NCBI GenBank assembly: GCA_963576785.1 | Contig: OY756150.1 | Span: 62,001-126,000 of the forward strand | Direction: 5' to 3' | DNA length: 64,000 nucleotides | Source of the DNA: Chlorophyllum brunneum | Lineage: Eukaryota > Basidiomycota > Agaricomycetes > Agaricales > Agaricaceae | Program-made: the position numbers and the translations under genes | The notes under the pieces: model-generated | Databases searched by the model: none | The model's input: only the letters and a program-made list of their open reading frames with translations | What the model was told of the DNA's origin: nothing | Shown: in pieces, positions 23,090 to 32,470 of the stretch | Position numbering within the stretch: position 1 is the first letter of the stretch | Layout of the letters: the number at the start of each line of letters is the position of its first letter

Positions 23090-24384
23090 ATGGACCCCCT
23101 TCGAGTGGTATCTTGTATATCTATTTTATTATCGCCCCAAGGATCTCCCTTCTCTGACAATTTATTACAGACATTGGGATCGTGATCAACGTATGGGATT
23201 GGATCGGCACATTCCCCAGAGAACGGGAATTTATATGGAGGTGAAGGCGTGTACTGTTAATTTGATGAGATGACCTACTAATTCTCCACAGCCACTCGCT
23301 TCTTGAGTTGAACGCAGCGCGGGTCTTGTACGTCTTCACGCGGTGCACCGCGTTTGCGTGCCATGGGTAGGTTTTGATCAAATACCACTCCGACATGTCT
23401 GCCCTAATTATACTACCCCTAGGGCGAACTTTGCATTCCTTCACATCAGCAGTAGCTATATGAAGCCCCCAATATCTACTCGTTTCTGTCGGACATGGTT
23501 CTTCTTCATGATCGTCACGGTTTGCTGGACCTACGGGTTGTTACTCGTTAACTTGATGCTCAGGGTTTATGTTCTATACGAGCGTGATTCAAGAGTAATC
23601 ATCCTCTTGGTTGTCCTCTTGGCCCTGAAGGTCTTACTCGTTATCATCAACTGGTTTTACATGCTGCCCCATGTTGTATACACGGAGACATGTGAACCCC
23701 TGCTCAAACGTTCCGTTGATATGGTGACAATGGCGTGCGTCAACCGATACCCATCACATCGAAGCATTAACCCGTTTTTCAGGTCGACTGAGCTCATATT
23801 TCAAGGTATTCCGGTCTACCTCATCTTCTCTCGAGGTGCAAAATTAGAGCGCGCAGCAGCAGTGCGTATTGAAAGAATGAAAAAGTTAATAATATATGTG
23901 CGCCGTACCTGCGGACTCTCTTGGACTTTCATTGCAGGTATGAGACATCTAGGTGTATGTGATAAATTCCTCTAACTTCAGTAGTTTTCTCAATTGCAGT
24001 CACCTTAGTCTCTGTCCCTGTGAGAGGTTCACCCACAACAACTCCACGCCTGTCTTACCCGTGAGCCTCCTGAAGGTTGTTACTTGACGTGGCTAAAATT
24101 CTTCCCCCAGTCCATTCATTGCTCTGGTCTCCTCCATGGTAAATCACTTTCTTTAATTTCTAGGGAATAAACGTGTATATGGGCTTGAACATTCAATTTA
24201 GAGCTGCCGCCTCATTCTTCAACTGCACAAGCCTAGCTTTATACCACCGAACGAGCGCTTGAGCCCCTGGGATCGAGTCTCCTTTGAATTAGATTTATTT
24301 GACTCGATGTTAGATGCTCAAACCGCCAGCTCGGATAGTCCGAGTCCAGCCCTTGACATTAGTCACCACCAGAGTGTTCACTGA
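23090..24384 (+). CDS. DUF6533-like fungal transmembrane protein
   Basis: Plus-strand blocks joined by short introns read: DIGIVINVWDWIGTFPREREFIW; HSLLELNAARVLYVF; FCRTWFFFMIVTVCWTYGLLL followed by NLMLRVYVLYERD; hydrophobic ILLVVLLALKVLLVIINWFY; STELIFQGIPVYLIF; a segment ending WTFIA, VVFSIAVTLVSVP and PFIALVSSM; and a last exon (from about 24201) SCRLILQLHKPSF running to TGA 24382-24384. The helix pattern, W-D-W near the start and RVYVLYER loop fit the DUF6533-type seven-helix proteins of basidiomycetes, of unknown function. The first exon and start codon are not settled. No stop interrupts the blocks. Confidence 0.6.
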
Positions 24385-25088
24385 CAGGTTGGACGTGTTC
24401 CTGATGAATGAAGATATATGTAGCCATAATGTAAATTAGCTATGTACTCCGATAGCACGTTTCGGGCGGGAATTTTCGTCTTGGCGATACCGCCCACCAA
24501 CAGAATCCGACAAAACTACAAAGGTCTATTGTCCGTATTCACCATGTGGTGCGTGGCTCGAGGGGAGCCTAATCTCCTGATTCTCACAAAACCAACTCGA
24601 GGCCTGGAGGCCCCCCGCTGAGGTGGAATAATCCCAGGGCGAATGGTCGGAAACGATGGGTAAAACCTGGTGAAAAGTTTCGCAGGTCGTTAGATATGAA
24701 GTTGTCCATCGATTGAGACCCTGTGGTACGATGAACCCAATACCATGATCCCAGAGCTCACGGGTGCGAAGTTTCCGTCTGACAACTCCCGGCTCCGCTG
24801 CCGACCTCGACCCCCTAAATTAGGGTGTTGGATGACATGTTTGTTTATGATATCGACTTCAACGACGAGGACGCAATCTTCCTTGATTGCACGCACTACA
24901 CCTGACAGAGGTCAGCGTGACTGCAGACGCCAAGAATTAATCACCCTTGATGTCGGAGGAGGTTGCCGTAATTTAATGACGAGGATCTGCGTAAATTGTT
25001 CCGCAAGCCGCAGAGACAGGCTTGCTTGAATATGCTAAACGACAAGCGCCAGCGAGAGTAATATTTTTGAGCAGAAAAAGCATGTGAT
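24385..25088. other. Intergenic, no gene recognised
   Basis: I see only short frames and no repeat. The right end abuts the tRNA gene. Confidence 0.5.
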
Positions 25089-25159
25089 GACCACCGCAGG
25101 GGTCGAACCTGCAATCTCCTGATTCGTAGTCAGACGCGATGCCATTTCGCCAGGCGGCC
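25089..25159 (-). tRNA. tRNA-Arg (anticodon ACG), no intron
   Basis: On the minus strand a complete cloverleaf folds. The acceptor stem is GGCCGCC with GGTGGTC (two G-T pairs). The D-arm is GCGA/TCGC around a 7-base loop. The anticodon stem is TCTGA/TCAGG with loop CTACGAA, giving anticodon ACG. The variable loop is AGATT, and the T-arm is GCAGG-TTCGACC-CCTGC. The total is 71 nt. A box and B box (GGTTCGACCCC) internal promoters are present. ACG (read as ICG) decodes CGU/CGC/CGA arginine codons. Confidence 0.93.
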
Positions 25160-26098
25160 AATAATACCAGCTGATCAAAAGTACATATAGGTTTGGTGCA
25201 TCCAGAAATGAATGGTCGCAGTATGTTTGGACGATGATTTCTCCTAGATGTCCTGTATTCACATTCTCACTGAAGAAATTTGCCTGTCTATAGCTCCAGG
25301 CCATCTTGCGTTGCACATATCAAACCAAGCTGCTGAGGGGAAGTTAACTGCATCTTCATCTTCCCTTCTCGAATGATAGCCATGCGTTTGTCGAGTTGTT
25401 TGTTTCATAATGTTTTTAATGTCACTGAAGCTGTGAATAATGCACTGGGCGTACCGCACGCCATCCGTTCGTCGCCTGAAACCCTCCAGGCGCCCCTAGA
25501 ACCGCAGAACCGCAGGGGGGCGTCACTTGGCTCCATAAGGCGTCAGAATTGGTGCAGTGGATGCTTGCCATACCAGTGTCCGGACCCTGTCAGTGGAATC
25601 ACACCGCTCACAACGGTAATAAATGATACACTCCCAGGATGGGAGGTTGGTAAGAAAGCCTTGTGAGCGTATTGTAGGGTGACCAGCTTGACGATCAGAA
25701 ATGCAAACTGGGCTACCAAGCGCCCACGATTGTACCACATACTAGATGTCGTAACAGCGTTAAACTCGGCTCAAATATCGGGTCCCTTTGAAGGGCTCTG
25801 TCCTTCAAGCTTTTTCGCGCTAGAAGGTTGAAAAATTCACATTCACCCGTATTGTATTTTATTCCATGTTTTAAAGTCTGAAAAAATTCTCACTCCCCGG
25901 CAAGAATCAAGTTGACCGGAACATTGTGTGTCACGTGGGGTGGACAAACCATTCCTCGAAGCATCAAATTGACGCTTAATTCATTACACACAGGATTCCA
26001 GAAGCCATGACACGCCTGTCTTTCGGGGATAAATAGTCATCCAGCTGAATTAAAGCGGTGCCAGTCCCAACCTCAACGTTCAACGTTCAACCTCAACC
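25160..26098. other. Intergenic, no gene recognised
   Basis: Only short frames lie here. It probably includes the promoter of the G-domain gene at 26099; repeated CAACGTT/CAACCTC motifs sit directly before its ATG (26070-26098). Confidence 0.45.
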
Positions 26099-26964
26099 AT
26101 GTCTGAAACCGAGCAACCACAGTTTTCTTTCATACTGTAAGTAAGTGTAACAACTCCAAGTGGTTCGTTCTCTGAGTCTTTATGTTAAAGCGTCCTGGGA
26201 ACTGCAGGCTCTGGCAGGAGCACTGTACGTTCTTCACTTACAAAACGAAAGGTCCCCTCACTCATGTCGATCTCATCTAGTTCATTCGAGGCTTTCTCAA
26301 GGAAACGGATCCCACACCTACGATCGGCCAGGACATTCAACCCGAAACAGAAAGGATTTCAGAGTATTCTGTCACATTAGAAGAAGAAACCGTCGTTCTG
26401 GTCGATACCCCAGGAAACGACTTTTCGGACGACATCCTGCAGGACATAGAAGACTGGATGAGCACTAGAGCCATTAGGTCTGTGGTTACTTCGTCGTGTT
26501 GGGACTTATCTCAGGCCTTTGCCTCCCAGTTTCTCTCGAATTCGTGGTCTTGTTTTCCTCCAACCTATCACAGCCAATCGCGTTGATATGAGCATAAATA
26601 AACGGGTCCTTGAGAAACTACTTGGTACGGGCAAGGGTCAAATTTACCGGCATGTGGTGCTTTGCACAAGCATGTGGCCTCATCAAGTCTCTGAAGACCT
26701 TGAGGCAACGTATAAGAAACGGGGAGAAATAATCCAGCGTGGAGTCTGGGGTCCGTTGGAGAAACGAGGCGCCATGATGCAGTCGTATGATGGGACATCA
26801 GATAGTGCAAGACGCGTAATACGGTCAATTCTAGAGGTGCGCTTGATGCACTCATCGTAATCCCCAGGGACTCTGAATCGAAACCTCAGGCTCCACCTCC
26901 TGATGAAGGAAAGCGCTCAGGTCTTCAGGTTCGGGACGCACCGCTAGAGTGGGTATTTACCTAG
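26099..26964 (+). CDS. Single G-domain (P-loop GTPase-like) protein
   Basis: Exon model: 26099-26136, 26191-26224, 26281-26477, 26530-26836, 26890-26964. In phase, 651 nt, 216 residues. It opens MSETEQPQFSFILVLGTAGS; the P-loop is GTAGSGRST (residues 16-24), with Arg in place of the usual Lys, and the G3 motif is LVDTPG near 64-69. Exons 2 and 3 (34 and 197 nt) have exactly the lengths of exons 2 and 3 of the gene at 21033, which strongly supports common descent. GLVFLQPITANR matches the strand after the third intron in the relatives. The last exon is the least certain. Nucleotide binding is doubtful because of the Arg. Confidence 0.7.
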
Positions 26965-27043
26965 TAGTTTGTATCCCTCGAACTTACCTACCCCTTCCCT
27001 CTACCCATCAGTGTCTCTTCTGGTCCAGTTTCCCCCCCTCAGA

Positions 27044-27978
27044 ATGGTGTACCAACAATCACACGTTTCGCCTGGGTAAGTAATGCCGTAGTTCGTGATT
27101 ATTGTGACAATGACTAAGTGCAAATTTGTAGTCATTCCGCTCTATCTTCAAGTCATACCGAGGCAAATTTATTATACTGTGGGTATTTATTTCCGATATC
27201 TAATAGGCGTCATACTGGAGTTGTCAAAGTCTACTGGGCCCCTCGGGCACTGGGAAGAGCAAAGTGCGATTTTTTACCTAGCTCGTCGTCGTCATCTCAC
27301 CAATGGAGGGTAGTTTATTGCAAACGCCACAAAGCGTAATGTGAAAATTGGGGAGGGATTGACCCCATGCACAAATGCAATCCGTACATACCAGACAACG
27401 CTACCAACGGGTAGGGAGGTGGTCCTAGTAGACACTCCAGGGTATGACATGTCCCGCGACAGCCCGAATTATAACGGAGTACTGCGTCTGGTCTCAGGAT
27501 GGCTTCGAAATAGAAATGACAGGTGTGTGTAGCTAATCGTTCACAGCTGTTATGGGTGACGAATTCTTTCTGGTATAGCTGGAATTGTTTCTCCACCGGG
27601 AATGTCACCATCAGTTCAATCCTCTTTTTCTATCGCATGTCAGACAACCGAGTTCCCAAATCCACTCAGAAGCATTCACATACCTTCAAGCAAGCGGGCA
27701 ATACAAATGATTCGTTTAGCAGGGTTCACCTTGTGACGTCGCTGTGGAACGAAGTCGCTGCAAAAGATGGTCAGCAATTGGAAGACAAGCTGAAAAGCCA
27801 GCTGTGGAAAGAATTTGTTGACGAAGGGTCGAGTGTTCACAGGTTCAATCCGCGGGACAGTGCTTCTGCAGTTACAATTTTGGAAGCTGTAATCGGGAAC
27901 AAGGAGGTTGGAGATATTTTTATTCCTTCTGCGCACTTGACCTCTCCTACGAGAGACAGTCAAAACCCCGTTCAATAG
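27044..27978 (+). CDS. Single G-domain (P-loop GTPase-like) protein
   Basis: Exon model: 27044-27075, 27230-27263, 27314-27522, 27579-27978. In phase, 675 nt, 224 residues. The P-loop LLGPSGTGKSK (12-22) keeps the canonical Lys, and VVLVDTPGYD holds G3. Downstream ILFFYRMSDNR matches the 'YxHRISDNR' strand typical of the mushroom G-domain family, and HLVTSLWNEV is a candidate G4-region strand. The P-loop exon is again 34 nt. The first intron would be 154 nt, longer than the others, so the first exon is uncertain. It lies 80 bp downstream of the previous paralogue, a local duplication. Confidence 0.65.
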
Positions 27979-28117
27979 AGACATGAAGCATTGGATTGGT
28001 TTTCCGTAAACATTCTAGCTGGCAGTGAATATCAAACTGTTATACATGTACTGCTGCACGAGTCCGGAATCCGAGATATAGCAAGAGTCTTTGTTCTGAA
28101 GGCGTTGTACTATGGGA

Positions 28118-29702
28118 TTACATTATCCTTAGATAGCTTTCCCCTCCCCTCTTCAATTCCTTCGTTCTTTGCCGGTCCGAGATCCGGAACCTTCGAGGGA
28201 GGTGCGGAGAATTGACCGACCTCCGCTCTTCGTTTCCGTTTTCGAAGTACGGCTCTCTCCAGTCCTCGTCCCTGTTTTCGAAGATCCTTCTCCAATCCTC
28301 GCTTCCGTTTTCAACTCGGCGGAACGCCTCTCCCCAGCCCCCGTTCCCCCCCCCCGTTCCCGAAGAACGACCCTCTCCACGCACTTCCCTCGAGGGACCC
28401 GCCCTATTTTCCTCACCGGGTTTTTTCCTCTCAACAGGCGTCTCCTCCAAACGAATCTTTCGTCCTGCTGCCAAAACCTTCCGTTGCGCACGCATGTCTT
28501 GTTGCTTCTTGTAAATCTCCTTATCTTTCTGCTCAAAAACCCGATTCACCCTCTCCTGCGTCTTTTTTCTCATCTTATCCAAGTCCTCCCTGAATTGTTC
28601 GTTAAGCTCTCTCTGTCTTTGTATCTCCTTCAGTTCAATATCCAGGAACATTTTCGGAACCTGGTGGGTGTTATCAACGTTGCATCATAATATCAAAATT
28701 CGCCCTCACATCCTCGGTGACGCAGTACTGCCAGTATTCCTCTACGAGTGATCGTATGGTACTGTTCTTGGGCGTCTTGATGATACGAATGACGTCCGAG
28801 TAGTCTTCCTTGGCTTTGTCTTTATCTTTCTGCTGCTGCCGCATTACTGCCTCTTGTCGCTCGTACCACTCTTGAATCTCCTGATCGGGACCAACTTGAG
28901 CAACGCGTTTGCCATCACGGTGACGAAGCGTCAACTCGCTCCCCGTCCAAACTCGAACAACGTGCATCATCATTCCCGGAAGCCAATGAACAGTCTCGGG
29001 AAAGATATGAAAAAGTTCCCTCGACTGGTTGAGCCTGGTCGCAATGTACACCAACTCCCATACGAAGAGCCATCGGCATTTTGGTCGTGTAGTTGATGCT
29101 GTGAATTGGCGAGGAGTTACTGTGGCGATGGTTGGGGTGGCGTCGAGCTCGGGGGGCGGTAATCGTATAACAGCGACTGTCTCGTCTGTTTCGTACAGCC
29201 ATGGGCGACCGGATATCCGTACACGATCGATATGCATGTACCTTTGTCGTGCATTGAACGTGTAATTCAAATGTTTCAAGAAATCTCCGTCCCAAGGACC
29301 ACCAGCCAAACTTTTCTTCTCCCGAAAAACCTCGCGCTCTCGTGTACGATCTGGGTGTGCGCCACGTATATCCCAACCTGTTGTGGGTTTCCGTTGCTTG
29401 ACCCTTTCGAAAGTGAGGAATCCATTGCCCTTGGGATCCTGTGTCTCCGTCTTCGCCACAACAGCGACGATATACTCACGACATGTCTTCGGTGGGTCCT
29501 TCTTGGGCAATTTTTCCCTCATCACCCGTAGCTCGACGACATACCAAGCGTCAATTCCCAACTCCTGCTCCTGGATATAGTAGGCGTAAAACGGCGATCC
29601 CCAGAAATCCTCTACGGGATAAGTATCAAACCAGTACCACCCAGTGGGCTCCTTCTCTTTGGGTTTGATGACAGCATTGAGGACAGAACGGAAGGAACGC
29701 AT
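28118..29702 (-). CDS. Uncharacterised fungal protein with charged coiled-coil tail (paralogue 1)
   Basis: Exons are 29702-28710 and 28660-28118. The intron 28661-28709 uses GTGAGG..CACCAG, phase 0, and removes the TGA that would otherwise end the first frame. The total is 511 residues. The N-terminal half (TGWYWFDTYPVEDFWGSPF, REYIVAVVAKTE) and a middle helix-rich block (VYIATRLNQSRELFHIF..VHWLPGMMMHVVRVWTG) are shared with the neighbour at 30.1-32.5 kb. The tail is a coiled coil (LKEIQRQRELNEQFREDL) followed by repeats rich in E/N/R (GSEDWRRIFENRDEDWRE). There is no signal peptide. Function is unknown. Confidence 0.7.
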
Positions 29703-30065
29703 CGATTGTAGGTAGGGATGGACTTGTGTGTGTGGCAGAGGGTGGCAAAAAGCTATTCTTTATCTTGATTGCTGTACGAGCACGTGGATGCGTCAATAGT
29801 GATTATACGAGGTAGAGCCTCGTGTCGTCTGCGTGCGCCTATCAGATTTGCCAGACTGGTCGACAATTGCGGGAGTCTTTTGTCCTGAACAATTTTGGCA
29901 CAGCTCTGGCATACATGTACTCGTCATCCCTCCAAGCTACGCACATAAGATATTTGGTGTAGTAACCTCTAGTCGAAACTTCCTGTCTAACAGGATGGTT
30001 GAATTAGGGCTAGACCTTGCGTTCTGCCCCTCTAAATGAAACGAATGCAGCTAAAGACAAAAGCA
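29703..30065. other. Intergenic, presumed promoter of paralogue 1
   Basis: No gene recognised between the two same-strand paralogues. Confidence 0.5.
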
Positions 30066-32470
30066 TTATTCCTCCTCAGAGGACATAGAGCCCACATCTT
30101 CGGCCACCTCAGTAGGATGGATCCGAGGCGACAGGGCATGCTCCTCGAGCATTTTTTGGTATTCATTCATCATCTTTTCCATCTCGTGTAGTCTTCTCTG
30201 GACCTTAGTGCGCTCTCTCGTCTCCTCCTCTTTTTCTTCCTCGCGTCTCTTCCTCTCCTCCTCGTATCTCCTCCTCTCCTCCCCGTGTTTCTTCCTCTCC
30301 TCCTCCCTTTCCTCCTCGAGTTTCTTCCTCTCCTCCTCCCTTTCCTCCTCGAGTTTCTTCCTCTCCTCCTCCCTTTCCTCCTCGAGTCTCTTCCTCTCCT
30401 CTTCGTGTTTCTTCCTCTCCTCCTCCAGTTTCTTATCCGCCTCGACCTCGGCTTTTTGACGTCTGGCTTCAGCGTCCATTCGTTTCCTCCTCTCGCCTTC
30501 CATTACCAACTGGAGGATTCTCGTTTGTTCAGGCGTGTTATCAGCAAAGTTTACATTGACCTAAACCCACAATCACAATCAACTGCACGAATGGATATGA
30601 ACGTCATAGAGAAATCATACCTGGTCTTCGAACCTCACAATCGCACCATGCCATTTCCTTATGAGAGCGTAGATCGTAAAGAGCCGAGGAGCCTTAACAA
30701 TTCTTACAGATCGCAAAAATGTTCCCATGCGCCCACTATTGACCCACATCATCACTTCATTAGACGGTTTCATTCTCTCAACAGAATCATCGTCCCCGTA
30801 AATCGCGGCGTCAACACCAGTGAAGACGCGAATAACATGGAAGATCATACCGGCGAACCAATAACAATTTCTGGTAAAGATGCGATAAAGCGATTTGCAC
30901 TTGTGGAGCCGACAAGCAAGAACAACGAGTTCATAAAAGTAGATATGGCCGCGTGGAGGAAGTGGAGTGAGCGCATCGTAATTGAGCGTCGAAAAACTGC
31001 TTCTTCGCATGAGGCGAGAGGACCTCGATATTATTGATATTTTCGAGGTGTGAGATTTGTCGGATAGGTTGGTGTCTCCGCGCACCAGAGGATGTTCGGG
31101 TAAGGGAAACTCTTCTGCCACAGGCGAAGAGGCCTCGTTTGAATCATTGTCGAAAGTCTCCGTAGGAACAGGAACATCCTCATCATCATTCCTGGACGTT
31201 ATAAGGGGAGGCTTTTCTGATAAGGGGGAAGGTAGTGTCTCGTGGCCAGGCCGGACAGGTGAGGGATGTTCGTTAGGGGACGTGATCAAGGGCAAACTAG
31301 CGTTTGCATGTACTGAAACGTCATGTTTATGATGACCGCCGATTGGAGGGGAACTCTGCGTTGAAAGGACAGACGTATGTGATACTGTACTACCCGTAGA
31401 GCCCGTGCGCTCAAGGGTAGCTGGAAGCAAAGTTTGGGAATGTGGTTTGGTTTCGCGGGCTTGGACTGTATGAGAAGTGGGAACCTGGAGGTTGGGAGGG
31501 GCGCTTCTGAAGGTAGGCACTTTGGAAACTGCGCTGATATCTGTGGAACGGGTGGTGGACCGGTAGGTGAGAGAGGAGAGGTGGGTGCAGATTTGCTCGG
31601 AGGGGAGGATGGATTCGCCGCAGGATCGGTAGTGCTTTCAACGTTGGGTTTCCCAAGGATGATCCAGGCAACTTCTATGTCGGAAGGGCTCCTATACGGA
31701 TGATTAAGTAGTTCATACCGATCATCAGCCAGGATCATGTCTGCCGAGCTCGATTCTGACGCGTTGCTAGCCAAATCCTTGGCTGCAAAGAACATCCCAA
31801 GCATACCACCAAATCCGTCTGATTTTGGTGATGTAGCTCGCGAACTCGTTCCCCCTGGTCCACCCTCGTCGTCCGAATGTTGACCAGAATTTTTCGCACC
31901 ATGACCAAAGGTCTTGTGCTCCCGCCTCCGGTCTGGTATATACGCGGTATCGCTTTGTTTTCCGTCGTTTCCTTTGGATGCGTCAACCTCATCCTCCTGT
32001 CCTGCCGCCTTTTCTCCCAAATCCTCTTCCGTCTTCTGTTCCGTATTCAACTCACCCGCCGTTCGTTCAAAAAGCAGATAGTACTCCCGCTTGTCAGCAT
32101 GATTAGTAGATCTAATCGTCGCGACAAGGTACTCATGGAAGAAAGACAGTCGCAGAGCGGACTCTTTCCATATCGAAAGCCTAGTCACATAAAACGATTT
32201 GGCCCTAGCAATTCCTTTCGCCGTGTAAAATGCAGTGTAGAATAACCAGAGGTAGTCGATGGGACCCTCGCTGTACCCAACGTCCATTTCACCCCATGCC
32301 TTTAGCAAAGACCGACGCTCGGCACTGCTGATACTTGCCGCGTCAAGTTGCATATTTAGTAAGAAGAAGTGAGATGTGTGTCGAAGTATGCTAACGGAGA
32401 GGGACCAGGAAGAGGAAGAATCAAACCGGAAGGGTTGGTCTGCGGATGGATCGAGGTGGATGAGCCTCAA
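30066..32470 (-). CDS. Uncharacterised fungal protein with charged coiled-coil tail (paralogue 2), one frame disruption
   Basis: Minus strand from ATG 32470 (or the in-frame ATG 32353, MQLDAAS) through a region matching paralogue 1 (FHEYLVATIRS, YYLLFER), then a Pro/Ser-rich linker. The frame changes near 31520-31560 with no plausible intron; reading then continues (VPTFRSAPPNLQVPTS) to RIFTRNCYWFAGMIFHVIRV, which aligns with the middle block of paralogue 1. An intron at 30561-30620 (GTATGA..TTTAG, phase 0) precedes the coiled-coil exon 30560-30066. The frame change may be an assembly error or a mutation. Function is unknown. NC-W/F in the middle block vaguely recalls papain-like 'NC' motifs, but that is speculation. 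Confidence 0.6.
30225..30435 (-). repeat. Tandem repeat encoding Glu/Arg/Lys heptad-like units
   Basis: Near-identical units of about 33 bp (CTCCTCGAGTTTCTTCCTCT on the plus strand) repeat at least three times and encode EEEREEERKKL on the minus strand, inside the coiled-coil exon of paralogue 2. The long plus-strand ORF over it is an artefact of the repeat. Confidence 0.8.

Noticed and set aside
25540..25625. Second tRNA on the plus strand (TGGTGCAGTGGATGC resembles an A box)
   Set aside because: No B box (GGTTCGAnnCC) at the right distance and no acceptor stem or anticodon arm that folds.
30208..31037. Plus-strand ORFs rich in Ser/Phe/Leu
   Set aside because: Antisense shadows of the Glu/Arg coiled-coil repeat and of paralogue 2 on the minus strand.
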